Below are positions 1-8,798 of a stretch of DNA of 64,000 nt, one piece after another. Under the pieces are notes generated by a model. The model saw only the letters and a list, made by a program, of their open reading frames with translations, searched no databases and was not told the origin of the DNA. Numbering within the stretch: position 1 is the first letter of the stretch; each line of letters opens with the position of its first letter. A program made the translations under genes and the position numbers. The stretch is from Pseudolysinimonas kribbensis (GTDB lineage: Bacteria; Actinomycetota; Actinomycetes; Actinomycetales; Microbacteriaceae): positions 186,001 through 250,000 of the forward strand of contig NZ_BSVB01000001.1 in assembly GCF_030161895.1 (NCBI RefSeq), in the 5' to 3' direction.

Positions 1-137
1 TCGGCCTTCAGACGGTGCAGGGAGTTGCGGTCCTCGAAGGGGTAGACGGCGACGGTCTTGGCCCCCAGCTCGTACGCCGCGCGGAAGGCTCGGATGGCGA
101 TCTCACCACGGTTGGCGACCAGGATCTTCGTGAACAC
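1..137 (-). CDS. pyc: Pyruvate carboxylase, N-terminal fragment
   Basis: Only the first ~45 codons lie in the window; the gene runs off the left edge. The product begins [20 protein letters not shown] and continues with an [25 protein letters not shown] stretch, the start of the biotin-carboxylase (ATP-grasp) domain. The EDRNSLHR segment is typical of pyruvate carboxylase rather than acyl-CoA carboxylases. The enzyme carboxylates pyruvate to oxaloacetate (anaplerosis, cytoplasm). The GTG start at 137 is preceded by an AGGAA ribosome site. It diverges from the ParA-like gene, with about 66 bp between the starts. Confidence 0.85.
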   Translation of the reverse strand, partial: MFTKILVANRGEIAIRAFRAAYELGAKTVAVYPFEDRNSLHRLKA

Positions 138-203
138 ACAGTTCCTCTCGGCGGGGCGTGGGGAGGGGATGCTCTCAGCGTAGTGACGGTAGGCTCGGTG
201 CTC

Positions 204-1036
204 GTGCATGTGCTGAGCGTGAGCTCCCTCAAGGGGGCGTGGGCAAGACCACGGTCACTCTCGGCCTCGCCTCCGCGGCCTTCGCGAAGGGCATCTCGAC
301 CCTCGTCGTCGACCTCGATCCGCAGTCGGACGTGTCGACCGGCATGGACATCGCGATCTCCGGCCACCTCAACGTCGCGGACGTGCTCGCCTCCCCCAAG
401 GAGAAGATCGTGCGCGCCGCGATCGCGCCCTCGGGCTGGACCCGGGGTCGCCCCGGCGCGGTCGATGTGCTCATCGGGTCGCCCTCGGCGATCAACTTCG
501 ACGGCCCGCACCCGTCGATCCGCGACATCTGGAAGCTCGAGGAGGCGCTGGCCCACGTCGAGCGCGACTACGACCTCGTGCTGATCGACTGCGCGCCCTC
601 GCTCAACGCCCTGACCCGCACCGCGTGGGCGGCATCGGATCGGGTCGGCGTCGTCACGGAGCCGGGCCTGTTCTCGGTCGCCGCCGCCGACCGCGCCCTG
701 CGCGCGATCGAGGAGATCCGCCGCGGGCTGTCCCCGCGCCTGCAGCCGCTGGGCATCATCGTCAACCGCGCGCGGGTGCAGTCGCTCGAGCACCAGTTCC
801 GGATCAAGGAACTGCGCGACATGTTCGGCCCGCTCGTGCTCTCGCCGCAGCTGCCGGAGCGCACCTCGCTGCAGCAGGCGCAGGGCGCCGCCAAGCCGCT
901 GCACGTCTGGCCCGGCGAGAGCGCGCAGGAGATGGCGCGCAACTTCGATCAGCTGCTGGATCGCGTGCTGCGCACGGCGACGATCGCGCCGGTCACGACG
1001 TCTTCCGCGGCCCCGGTCGCGTCGACCGCGGGCTGA
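204..1036 (+). CDS. ParA/Soj-family ATPase (frame broken at G-run)
   Basis: This is a ParA/MinD-type deviant Walker-A ATPase of about 277 aa. The product starts [16 protein letters not shown]; later [11 protein letters not shown] (switch) and [13 protein letters not shown] (Walker B) are visible. Such proteins partition DNA or position cell components by ATP-dependent dimerisation. The frame breaks inside the P-loop codons: the run of five G at 233-237 needs a sixth G to give K-G-G-V-G-K-T. With it, 204-1036 is one uninterrupted frame. No parB lies beside it, so it may be an orphan ParA linked to the neighbouring regulators. GTG at 204 is chosen because the VSSLKGGVGKT start matches the family. 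Confidence 0.8.
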
Positions 1037-1068
1037 GGGCCGGCGTCAGCCGAGCCGGTCCGGCGAGG

Positions 1069-1638
1069 TCAGCTCGCGGCGCGCTTGGCCGCACGGCGGG
1101 CGGCGAGCTCGTCGTCGGCGTCCGAGACCGAGGTGGTGTCGAGGTCGACGAGGCTCGACTCGACCTCGCGCAGCACCTTGCCCACGGCGATGCCGAACAC
1201 GCCCTGACCCTGACTGACGAGATCGATGACCTCGTCGTTCGAGGTGCAGAGGTAGACGCTCGCGCCGTCGCTCATGAGGGTGGTCTGGGCGAGATCGTAG
1301 ATGCCGGCCTCCCGGAGCTGCTCCATCGCGACACGGATCTGCTGCAGCGAGATGCCGGTGTCGAGCAGGCGCTTCACGAGCTTCAGCACGAGGATGTCGC
1401 GGAAGCCGTACAGACGCTGCGAGCCGGAGCCGGCCGCGCCCCGGATCGTGGGCTCGACGAGCTGCGTGCGCGCCCAGTAGTCGAGCTGACGGTAGCTGAT
1501 GCCGGCGGCACGGGCGGCGACGATGCCGCGATACCCGGCCGTGTCGTCCAGCTCCGGCAGACCGTCGGTGAAGAGCAGGCCGTCGCCGTAGCGGGCCGCG
1601 TCACTGCGGCCCAGACTCGTGGGGGTCAGGTCGCTCAT
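1069..1638 (-). CDS. MerR-family transcriptional regulator (second copy)
   Basis: A 189-aa regulator with a winged-helix MerR domain at roughly residues 40-110 (ISYRQLDYWARTQLVEPTIR, then RLYGFRDILVLKLVKRLLDTGISL). The C-terminal half is short and has no heavy-metal cysteines. It resembles the second MerR gene that follows garA/odhI in many actinobacteria (Rv1830-like), whose targets are poorly defined. The ATG start is preceded by GAGGAG 5 nt upstream. It lies downstream of the FtsR-type gene on the same strand but has its own promoter and a 31-bp palindrome in its leader, suggesting autoregulation (inference). Confidence 0.85.
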   Translation of the reverse strand: MSDLTPTSLGRSDAARYGDGLLFTDGLPELDDTAGYRGIVAARAAGISYRQLDYWARTQLVEPTIRGAAGSGSQRLYGFRDILVLKLVKRLLDTGISLQQIRVAMEQLREAGIYDLAQTTLMSDGASVYLCTSNDEVIDLVSQGQGVFGIAVGKVLREVESSLVDLDTTSVSDADDELAARRAAKRAAS

Positions 1639-1659
1639 TCGCGCTCCTCGGTAGCCGTC

Positions 1660-1690
1660 GTTAACCCTCAGCTTGAAGTTGAAGGTGAAC
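1660..1690. promoter_or_regulatory. 31-bp interrupted palindrome, candidate MerR operator
   Basis: The two strands match at every position except each fourth base, in the pattern GTTnACCnTCAnCTTnAAG and its mirror. The right half also reads as three tandem hexamers CTTGAA, GTTGAA, GGTGAA (1672-1689). It sits 22 bp upstream of the MerR start, downstream of the predicted promoter, so it would be transcribed into the 5' leader. A palindrome at this place suggests binding by a dimeric MerR-type protein. Confidence 0.6.
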
Positions 1691-1705
1691 CTGCTGTGCT
1701 CTCAC

Positions 1706-1734
1706 ACGCTACCCGCGTGGATCAACGCCGACAA
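1706..1734 (-). promoter_or_regulatory. Promoter of second merR gene
   Basis: On the minus strand, TTGTCG (1734-1729) and TAGCGT (1711-1706) are separated by 17 bp, a good housekeeping sigma-factor match. Transcription would begin near 1699 and read through the palindrome at 1660-1690. Confidence 0.55.
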
Positions 1735-1771
1735 TGAGGCGCCGGGCGTGTCGGGTGTAATGAGCCGATGC

Positions 1772-2473
1772 TCAGAGCCTCGACAGCGCCGAGCGGATGA
1801 GGCTGGAGCGCACGAGCTCGAGCTGCGCCGCGATCTCCCGGGCGAGGTCGAGCGCCTTCGCGCGGCTCGAGGCGTCGGAGCGGCGCGCGGTCGGGATCAG
1901 GGCGCTCTCGATGAGCCCCAGCTCGCGCTCGGCGGCGGCCCGGAATCCGCGGAGGTGCCGCGGCTCGATGCCGGAACGCTGCAACTCGACGAGCGATTTC
2001 AGGATGACGAGCGACTCCTCGGCGAACGTGTCACCCGCGACGATGAGCGACGCGCTCACCGCGTCGTTCAGCAGCATCGGGGTCGCGCCGGACTCCCGCA
2101 CGAGCTCCTCGCGGGTCAGCTTGCGGCCGCCCGGCAGCATCGAGGGCGCCGCGCTGACCTGGAGGCCGCCGGGCAGCACGGGCTCGCGCCCGGCGTCGAG
2201 GTCGTCGACGTAGCTGCGGATCACCTTGAGCGGCAGATAGTAGTCGCGCTGCATGGTCAGCACCAGACGCAACCGCTCGAGATCGGCCGGCGAGAACTTG
2301 CGGTATCCGGACTCCGTGCGCGACGGCGTCACGAGCTGCCGCTCCTCGAGAAAGCGCAGTTTCGACGGGGAGAGATCCGGGAACTCGGGGCTCAGCCGCG
2401 CGAGGACCTGACCGATGCTGAGGAGGTTCGTCCCCGGACCCTGCGGCTTCGGGGCGGCGGCGCCGGCTCTCAC
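1772..2473 (-). CDS. ftsR: MerR-family regulator, FtsR type
   Basis: A 233-aa MerR-type regulator. The DNA-binding domain (about residues 16-85) shows SIGQVLARLSPEFPDLSPSK, FLEERQLVTPSRTESGYRKF and LRLVLTMQRDYYLPLKVI. This matches the actinobacterial Rv1828/FtsR group encoded immediately after the FHA gene garA/odhI; in Corynebacterium the orthologue was reported to control ftsZ. The GTG start overlaps the FHA stop codon (GTGA), so the two are translationally coupled. The gene symbol is assigned by synteny and family resemblance. Confidence 0.8.
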   Translation of the reverse strand: MRAGAAAPKPQGPGTNLLSIGQVLARLSPEFPDLSPSKLRFLEERQLVTPSRTESGYRKFSPADLERLRLVLTMQRDYYLPLKVIRSYVDDLDAGREPVLPGGLQVSAAPSMLPGGRKLTREELVRESGATPMLLNDAVSASLIVAGDTFAEESLVILKSLVELQRSGIEPRHLRGFRAAAERELGLIESALIPTARRSDASSRAKALDLAREIAAQLELVRSSLIRSALSRL

Positions 2474-2978
2474 CGGCTGAGAGCGGCGAGATCGAGTCGC
2501 GAGGCGTAGAAGGTGAGCCGGAACTTGCCCACCTGCACCTCGGCACCGTCGCTGAGCAGAGCGGATTCGATCCGCACTCCGTCGAAGTAGGTGCCGTTGA
2601 GCGAGCCCAGGTCCTTGACCTGGAACGACGTGCCGACCCGCGTGAACTCCGCATGCCGGCGCGACACCGTGACGTCGTCGAGGAAGATGTCGGCATCCGG
2701 ATGCCGCCCCGCGATGGTCGAGTCGGCGTCGAGCAGGAAGCGGGCACCCACATTCGGGCCGCGGCGGACGATCAGAAGCGCGGAGCCGGACGGGAGCGCG
2801 GCGATGGCCTCCTGCTCCTCCGGCGAGACCCCGGCCTCCATGGCCTTGAGCTGCTGAGCGAAGTCATCGGCATAGTGCACGGTCGTGTCGGCGCCGGCCC
2901 CTGCGGGGCGGAAGCCGCGGCGGGCTGGGGCTGCTCGGTCGACCGAGGAGTGTCGTCCTCGTGCGGGTCGTCGGCCAT
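2470..2978 (-). CDS. garA: FHA-domain signalling protein, GarA/OdhI type (frame broken)
   Basis: About 169 aa after one correction. The N-terminal tail carries DTTVHYADDF near residue 30, corresponding to the ETT-type phospho-threonine motif of GarA/OdhI that PknB/PknG-type kinases modify. The C-terminal FHA domain shows NVGARFLLD, GRHPDADIFLDDVTVSRRHA and LGSLNGTYFDG. Family members inhibit 2-oxoglutarate dehydrogenase when unphosphorylated. The start at ATG 2978 has AGGAGGGG 6-8 nt upstream. The frame breaks at the C-run at 2898-2901 (plus strand); one more base joins PQG to AGADTTV. Confidence 0.85.
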
Positions 2979-2992
2979 TCCATCCCCTCCTT

Positions 2993-3595
2993 TTAGCGGT
3001 CCACACTATCCGATGCTCCGGCGGGCGCATCCTCGGAAATCCGGATCATCCGACCGGTCTGGATCGCATAGACCACGCCCGCCCACCAGTAGAGGAAGAC
3101 GCCCCAGAGCGCCGCCGCCCAGCCCACGGGCTCGGCCCAGGCATCCACCGCGGGAAAGGCCGCACCGAGCACGAGCACCGGCATCGCGACGAGCAGCGCG
3201 AAGGTGCCCAGCTTGCCGAGATGATGCACCGGCAACGGTCCGTACCGGTGCTGCGCCAGGATCACGCCGAGCACGAGCAGCAGGACGTCGCGGGCGACGA
3301 CCACCCCGACCAGCCACCACGGCAGGAATCCGCGGATCGCCAGCCCGACGAGCGTGGAGAAGATGAACAGCCGGTCGGCCGCCGGGTCGAGCAGCTGACC
3401 GAGGCGGCTGACCTGGTCGAAGCGGCGCGCGACGTAGCCGTCGACGAAGTCGGTGATGCTCGACACGACGAGCGTCACCAGCGCCCACAGGTACTGCTGC
3501 GTGATCAGCAGCACCAGGAAGACGGGGATGAGCAGCAGCCGCAGGAGGCTCAGCACGTTCGGCACCGTGAGGATGCGAGAGCTCACTGCCGGCAC
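2993..3595 (-). CDS. pgsA: CDP-alcohol phosphatidyltransferase (PgsA/cardiolipin-synthase type)
   Basis: A 200-aa integral membrane enzyme with about six hydrophobic segments. The signature DGX2ARX8GX3DX3D is complete (DGYVARRFDQVSRLGQLLDPAADR region, about residues 52-74). It transfers a phosphatidyl group from CDP-diacylglycerol to an alcohol such as glycerol-3-phosphate or phosphatidylglycerol. It is the first gene of the leftward set and ends 14 bp before the FHA gene, an arrangement also seen around the mycobacterial pgsA2-garA region. The exact acceptor cannot be read from sequence. Confidence 0.85.
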   Translation of the reverse strand: MPAVSSRILTVPNVLSLLRLLLIPVFLVLLITQQYLWALVTLVVSSITDFVDGYVARRFDQVSRLGQLLDPAADRLFIFSTLVGLAIRGFLPWWLVGVVVARDVLLLVLGVILAQHRYGPLPVHHLGKLGTFALLVAMPVLVLGAAFPAVDAWAEPVGWAAALWGVFLYWWAGVVYAIQTGRMIRISEDAPAGASDSVDR

Positions 3596-3617
3596 GCGAT
3601 CAAGGCTAGTCCCGGGC

Positions 3618-3623
3618 TAGCCT
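3618..3623 (+). promoter_or_regulatory. -10 element TAGCCT for a leaderless transcript
   Basis: TAGCCT lies 6 bp before the ATG at 3630, so transcription would begin at or next to the start codon. The same TAGnnT-N6-7-ATG arrangement recurs through the window. Confidence 0.5.
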
Positions 3624-3629
3624 GGCCCG

Positions 3630-4451
3630 ATGTCGCCGCTGATCGTCGCGCTCATCGTGGCCGCCGTCGCCTCCGCGTTCTGCTGGATCGCGTCGCTCGT
3701 CACGAAGGACACCTCGTGGGTCGACCGGATCTGGTCGATCATCCCCGTCGTCTACGTCTGGGTCTTCGCGATCGCGGCCGGCCTGCGCGACCCGCGCCTG
3801 GACGTCATGGCGGTGCTCGTGCTGCTGTGGGGTGCGCGGCTCACCTTCAACTTCGCACGCAAGGGCGGCTACGCCGGCATCGGCGGCGACCACGAGGACT
3901 ACCGGTGGGCGGTGCTGCGCGGCCGGATGTCGCCGGCGCAGTTCCAGGTGTTCAACCTGCTGTTCATCGTGATCTTCCAGAACGCGGTGCTGTTCCTCAT
4001 CGCCTCCCCGGCGTGGACCGCCTTCGCCCACCGCACGCCGTTCGGCGTGCTCGACGTCGTGCTCGCGGTGCTCTTCATCGGCTTCCTCGTCGGCGAGACC
4101 GTCGCCGATCAGCAGCAGTGGTCGTTCCAGCGGTGGAAGCGCGGCGAGGCGGCGGCCGGCCGGGAGCCGTCGCCGCGCTTCCGGCAGACGGGGCTGTTCC
4201 GCGTCTCGCGGCATCCCAACTTCTTCTTCGAGAACGCGCAGTGGTGGGTCGTCGCGGCGTTCGGCATCGTCGCCGCCCGAGGGCTCGACTGGACCTGCCT
4301 GGGGATCGTGCTGCTGCTGGCGATCTTCATCGGGTCGACGCGGTTCACCGAGGCGATCACCAGGTCCAAGTACCCCGAATACGCCGAGTACCAGCGGCGC
4401 ACCTCGCCCGTCATCCCCTGGTTCCCGCGGCGTCGTTCCCCGTCCGCGTAA
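3630..4451 (+). CDS. DUF1295 / steroid 5-alpha-reductase-like membrane protein
   Basis: A 273-aa multi-pass membrane protein. It shows the DUF1295 hallmarks DTSWVDRIWSI near residue 30, GARLTFNFARKGGY near 80, and the C-terminal FRVSRHPNFFFENAQWW and YPEYAEYQRR segments shared with steroid-reductase and isoprenylcysteine-methyltransferase folds. The substrate is unknown. No Shine-Dalgarno is seen; the gene appears leaderless. It is transcribed towards the exopolysaccharide locus but has its own promoter, so it is probably not part of it. Confidence 0.8.
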   Translation: MSPLIVALIVAAVASAFCWIASLVTKDTSWVDRIWSIIPVVYVWVFAIAAGLRDPRLDVMAVLVLLWGARLTFNFARKGGYAGIGGDHEDYRWAVLRGRMSPAQFQVFNLLFIVIFQNAVLFLIASPAWTAFAHRTPFGVLDVVLAVLFIGFLVGETVADQQQWSFQRWKRGEAAAGREPSPRFRQTGLFRVSRHPNFFFENAQWWVVAAFGIVAARGLDWTCLGIVLLLAIFIGSTRFTEAITRSKYPEYAEYQRRTSPVIPWFPRRRSPSA

Positions 4452-4479
4452 GGCGAGAAGCCGACGCGCACGACCTGTC

Positions 4480-4497
4480 TACCCCAATGCGGGGCTA
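4480..4497. promoter_or_regulatory. CCCC-N5-GGGG inverted repeat upstream of EPS promoter
   Basis: TACCCCAATGCGGGGCTA lies 17 bp upstream of the -35 box of the EPS promoter, where an activator would sit. A related CCCCC-ACTCT-GGGGG repeat occurs at 12015-12029, before another EPS gene. Confidence 0.45.
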
Positions 4498-4513
4498 CAT
4501 TTCAGAACTTGAG

Positions 4514-4542
4514 TTGACCACCCTTTTGTCCCCCGATAGATT
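4514..4542 (+). promoter_or_regulatory. Promoter of the exopolysaccharide operon
   Basis: TTGACC (4514-4519) and TAGATT (4537-4542) are separated by 17 bp, the strongest sigma-70-like promoter in this part. It predicts a leader of about 180 nt before the GTG at 4729, long enough for regulation, though no clear riboswitch was recognised. Confidence 0.65.
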
Positions 4543-4728
4543 GATGCCGAACAAGGTCGCCGGAGATCACGTCGTCGGCTGATCCCCTCGTGGAAGCACC
4601 CGGGCCCGTCCCCCGACGGACTCGTCCTTTTGCGTTCCTGTCCCCGCGACGGCTCCGCCGTCACCTGTCCCCCGCAGGTGAACAGTGCACATCTCCACCG
4701 TTCCTGTTCCGTTTTCGGAGCCGGCCAC

Positions 4729-6239
4729 GTGACCGCCGCCACGCCCTCCTGGGCCGAGCTCGAGGCGCGCTTCGACCTCCCTGTGCGCAGCGGTACCGCG
4801 AGCACGACCCCTGGTCGCCGAGCGATGCGCCGCTACGCCGGCGCGCTCATGCTGACCGACTGCGGCGTCGTCCTGGCGTCGCTCGGCCTCGCGACGATCG
4901 TGCGGTTCGGCACCGATGACGCCGCCCTCGAGGTCAGTGGCCTCCGGGTGAACTACTGGATCGTGGTCGGCCTGATCGCGGTGTCCTGGATCGCCGGGCT
5001 CGCCGCGATCCGTACGCGCGACATCCGGGTCATCGGCTCCGAACCGACCGAGTACCGGCGCGTCACCAACGCGACCGCCGTCTCCTTCGGACTCGACGCG
5101 ATCACCCTGCTCGTCATCGGGGCGGACATCTCGCGCGTTCTGTTCCTGGTGGCCTTCCCGGTCGGACTCGCGGGGCTCCTCCTGTCGCGTCGCCTCTGGC
5201 GCGCCTGGCTCATCTCCCGCCGCCGCCGCGGTCGCAACACCCTCGCCACGCTCGTCGTGGGACCACGGCACGACGTCAAGCGGGTCCTGATCACGCTGGC
5301 CGGCCTGCACGGCGGGCCCTACGAAACGGTCGGGGTCATGCTCGAAGGCGAGGACGAGACCCAGGAGGTGCGCGCCGGCCAGCGGAGCTTCCCGGTGCTC
5401 GGGAAGGCGACGTCGTCCGCGGTAGCCGCCGAGGCACGTGCGCGCGGGATCGACGCGGTCATCGTCGCAGGGCAGCCCCACGGACGGACCTTCCTGCGCG
5501 ACCTCGGATGGAGCCTCGAGCGCACCGATGCGGAGATGCTCATCGCATCGCGGCTGCTCAACGTAGCGGGTCCGCGGATCCACATCCGGCCCGTGGAGAA
5601 CCTGCCGCTCATGCACGTGGAGCTGCCGAGCTACGAGGGCGGCAAGCACCTTTGAAGAGAGCGTTCGACATCGCCGCGTCGGCGCTCGCCCTCGCCCTCT
5701 ACGCTCCGGCGATGCTGGTGATCGCGGTCGCGATCAAGGTCTCGGACGGCGGCCCGGTGTTCTTCCACCAGGCCCGCGTCGGTCGCAACGGTTCCCTCTT
5801 CTCCATGATCAAGTTCCGCTCGATGGTGCCGGATGCGGAGACGGCGCTCGCGGCGCTCGCCGACGGCAACGACGGCAACGGGGTGCTGTTCAAGCTGCGC
5901 GACGATCCTCGCGTCACCCGAGTCGGACGCGTGTTGCGCAAGTACTCGCTCGACGAGCTCCCGCAGCTGCTCAACGTCCTCGTCGGCGAGATGAGCCTCG
6001 TCGGGCCGCGGCCGCCGCTCATCGATGAGGTCAACAAGTACGAGGTGCACGTCCTGCGCCGCCTCTACATCAAGCCGGGCCTGACCGGGATGTGGCAGAT
6101 CAGCGGGCGCTCGGATCTGACCTGGGAGGAGAGCGTGCGTCTCGATCTCTACTACGTCGAGAACTGGTCGCTCACGGGCGATCTCCTGATCCTCTGGCGA
6201 ACCGTCAAGGTGCTGCTGCGACCCGTGGGGGCGTACTGA
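4729..6239 (+). CDS. EPS polyprenyl glycosylphosphotransferase, initiating enzyme (frame broken)
   Basis: About 503 aa after one correction. The N-terminal half has several membrane spans and a Rossmann-like section (TLVVGPRHDVKRVL). The C-terminal catalytic domain has LKRAFDIAASALALALYAP, FKLRDDPRVTRVGRVLRKYS, DELPQLLNVLVGEMSLVGPR and KPGLTGMWQISGRS, the WcaJ/CpsE-type bacterial sugar transferase. It loads the first sugar-1-phosphate onto undecaprenyl phosphate. The frame breaks at 5653-5655, where TTT must be TTTT to continue from GGKHL to LKRAF. This is the only break in a T-run. GTG at 4729 follows GGAG by 8 nt. Confidence 0.85.
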
Positions 6240-6241
6240 CC

Positions 6242-6992
6242 GTGACGCAGGACGTGCTCGAACACCCCCGCAGCCTGCGGGCGACGCTCGCCAGAATGGG
6301 CGCGGCGCAGAAGCCCAGCCGTGGCGCGCCGCCGTACTCCGTCTGGATCAACCGACGCGCCGGGCGACTCATCGCCGCTGCCGCCTACCTGGCGCGTCTC
6401 ACCCCGAACGCGCTGACCGGCATCAGCGCGCTCCTGACGTTCTCGGGCCTCGCCCTGATGGCGCTCGTGCCCCCGTCTGGTGGCTCGGACCCGCGGTGGC
6501 CGCCCTCCTGGCCGCCGGGTACGCCTTCGACTCCGCTGACGGCCAGCTCGCGCGACTGCGCGGCGGTGGAGCCTGCGGGGCGAGTGGCTGGACCACATGG
6601 TGGACGTGACCAAGACCTGCCTGGTGCACATCGCGGTCCTCATCTCCTTCTTCCGCTTCGGTCATCCCGGCAGCGACCTGTTCCTGCTGGTGCCGCTCGG
6701 GTATCTGACCGTCTCGGTGGTCTTCTTCTTCGGGATCATGCTGACCGACCAGCTGCGGCGCTCCCGGCCGGTGCCCGTGAGCGCGCCCGCGGGCCGTGGG
6801 GTGCTGCAGACGCTCGTCGCCCTGCCCGCGGACTACGGCATCCTGTGCATCGCCTTCCTCCTGGCCGGCTGGCGACCGGGCTTCGTGGTGATCTACTGCG
6901 TGCTCTTCGCGGCGCACGGGCTCGTGCTGCTGGCGGGGATCGCGAAGTGGTACCGCGATCTGCGTCGACTGGACCGAGCCGCCGCATCATGA
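6242..6992 (+). CDS. CDP-alcohol phosphatidyltransferase within EPS locus (two frame breaks)
   Basis: About 250 aa after two corrections. The signature DGX2ARX8GX3DX3D can be read across the breaks: AFDSADGQLARLRG, then GEWLDHMVDVTK. Hydrophobic segments flank it. The breaks lie at C-run ~6470-6474 (CTCGTGCCCCCG) and G-run ~6575-6578 (CTGCGGGGCG), each short of one base. Members join a CDP-activated alcohol or lipid to an acceptor alcohol. Its place 2 nt after the initiating transferase suggests a role in decorating or anchoring the polymer with a phospho-alcohol (inference). Its stop overlaps the next start (ATGA). Confidence 0.75.
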
Positions 6993-8110
6993 ACGGGGTC
7001 GTGGGCACGCTGCGGATCCTCGTCGATGCCTACTGGTGGCTCTCCGGCCCACCCTCCGGACGCAACGTGGTCATCGGGATGGTCACGGGCTGGGCTCGTA
7101 CCTTCCCGGATGATGCCCTGACCCTGCTCGTGCGGCCCGACGAGGCCGACCGCATCGCGAGAGACCTGGAGCGCCGCGGCATCGCGGCGACGGTGCGTCC
7201 CGTGTCGCGGCTCGCGCGCATCCACGCCGTCGCGGCGCGTCGCGCAGGCAGGGCCGCGGTCGATCACGACGCGGTGATCACACAGAACTTCGCCACGCGG
7301 ACCGGCACCGCCGTCAGCGCGGTGCTCGTTCACGACGCGATGTACGTCGACCATCCCGAGTGGTTCACCCTCCCGGAACGCGCGTACCTGCGCCTGCTTC
7401 GACCGAGCCTGCGCGCCGCTCACCTCATCTTCACGACATCGAGCGCGGAGACCGCCCGGATCGGCCGGGTCTGGCCGGAGACGCGGGACCGGCTCCGGCG
7501 CGTGGGGCTCGACGTCCCGATCGATCTGGTGGCGCTCGAACCGCGACGTCCGGACGCCATCGCACCCGGGGAGGAGTTCATCCTCACGGTCGGCCGGCTG
7601 AACGTCCGCAAGAACCTGCGTCGGCTCATCGACGCCTATCTCGGCGAGGACGAGGTGAACTCTCGGCACCGTCTCGTGGTCGTCGGGGCGCCCGACGGCG
7701 CCTCGGAGGTGCTTCCGGGCGCCGCGGGCGGTCGGGTGCGCTTCCTGCGGGACGTGGACGACGCCGAGCTCCGATGGCTGTACGCGCATGCCCGGCTGTT
7801 CGTGCTTCCCTCGCTCGACGAGGGATTCGGGCTGCCGCTGCTCGAGGCCCGCGCCGCCGGGACCCCGGCCATCGCGAGCGATCTCCCGGTATTCCGTGAG
7901 CAGGAGGCGGAGGGCTGGTTCGATCCTCGCTCGACGACGGACATCGCGCGTGCTCTGCGGAACGCCCTGGCGCACGAGCCCCGCCGCCGGACGCCCGACC
8001 CGGATCGACCAGGGTCGGCGTCGACGCCGTGGGCATCGACGGTCGAGCGCATGCGCGGTGCGGTCACCGGCATCCGGCACGAGGAGCGCGCGCATGTCGC
8101 GCCTGCGTGA
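6989..8110 (+). CDS. Glycosyltransferase, GT4 (GT-B fold)
   Basis: A 373-aa intact glycosyltransferase. The C-terminal domain has GEEFILTVGRLNVRKNLRRL, VGAPDGASEV and PSLDEGFGLPLLEARAAGTP, the E-X7-E nucleotide-sugar binding region of GT4 enzymes. It probably adds one sugar to the lipid-linked EPS repeat on the cytoplasmic face. The start is an ATGA overlap with the preceding stop. The sugar cannot be predicted from sequence alone. Confidence 0.85.
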   Translation: MNGVVGTLRILVDAYWWLSGPPSGRNVVIGMVTGWARTFPDDALTLLVRPDEADRIARDLERRGIAATVRPVSRLARIHAVAARRAGRAAVDHDAVITQNFATRTGTAVSAVLVHDAMYVDHPEWFTLPERAYLRLLRPSLRAAHLIFTTSSAETARIGRVWPETRDRLRRVGLDVPIDLVALEPRRPDAIAPGEEFILTVGRLNVRKNLRRLIDAYLGEDEVNSRHRLVVVGAPDGASEVLPGAAGGRVRFLRDVDDAELRWLYAHARLFVLPSLDEGFGLPLLEARAAGTPAIASDLPVFREQEAEGWFDPRSTTDIARALRNALAHEPRRRTPDPDRPGSASTPWASTVERMRGAVTGIRHEERAHVAPA

Positions 8111-8798
8111 CCGGATCGACGCGCGCTACCGGGCGACGCGTGGATTCGACGCCGGATTCGACCCGGACGTGATGGACCGCGAGGTGCTCGCCTTCGTCAT
8201 GCGCAAGGCGTTCGAGCGCCTCCGGGGAGTTCTGCGGGGCATGCCGCGGACCTTCGTCGGGTCCCGTGTGGCACTGCGGAACCGGCACCGGCTGCGACTG
8301 GGGCGGAACACGTCGCTCGGGTCGGGGGTGCTGATCGACGCCCTCTCCCGCGACGGGGTGATCATCGAGGACGATGCGACCATCGACCGGGGCGCCGTGC
8401 TGCGGAGCACCGGAGCCATCCGGCACCTCGGGGTCGGGATCCGGATCGGCCGACGTGCGGCGGTCGGTGCATCCGACTTCATCCACGGCGGCGGCGGTGT
8501 CGACATCGGGCGGGACGTGCTGCTCGGACCGTTCGTGCAGGTCTTCTCGGAGAACCACGTCTTCGACGACCCGCGTCGTCCGATCATCGAGCAGAGCGAG
8601 ATCCGCGCGTCCGTGACGATCGCGGACGACGTGTGGGTGGGGGCCGGGGCGATCATCCTCGCCGGCGTGACGATCGGTGAGGGCGCCGTCGTCGCGGCCG
8701 GCTCGGTGGTGCGCTCGGACGTGCCCTCGCGTGCCATCGTGGCCGGCGTCCCGGCCCGCGTGGTCGGAACCCGTGGGGCCGCGCTCAGCGCGGAATGA
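8094..8798 (+). CDS. Left-handed beta-helix acyltransferase
   Basis: A 234-aa protein with hexapeptide repeats (GVIIEDDATIDRGAVL, VTIADDVWVGAGAIILAGV, TIGEGAVVAAGSVV) and the terminal AIVAGVPARVVG typical of maltose/galactoside O-acetyltransferases. The insertion VFSENHVFDD carries the usual catalytic histidine. It probably O-acetylates an EPS sugar. It overlaps the glycosyltransferase by 17 nt and its 3' end overlaps the convergent gene by 14 nt. Confidence 0.85.
   Translation: MSRLRDRIDARYRATRGFDAGFDPDVMDREVLAFVMRKAFERLRGVLRGMPRTFVGSRVALRNRHRLRLGRNTSLGSGVLIDALSRDGVIIEDDATIDRGAVLRSTGAIRHLGVGIRIGRRAAVGASDFIHGGGGVDIGRDVLLGPFVQVFSENHVFDDPRRPIIEQSEIRASVTIADDVWVGAGAIILAGVTIGEGAVVAAGSVVRSDVPSRAIVAGVPARVVGTRGAALSAE

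Noticed and set aside
2885..4582. A long plus-strand frame of more than 500 codons over the FHA, pgsA and DUF1295 region
   Set aside because: It is antisense to or out of frame with three clear genes, has Arg/His-rich composition typical of high-GC shadow frames, and has no ribosome site.
4543..4728. Possible riboswitch in the long EPS leader
   Set aside because: The leader is long and has C-rich segments, but I could not draw a convincing conserved fold or recognise a known riboswitch core.
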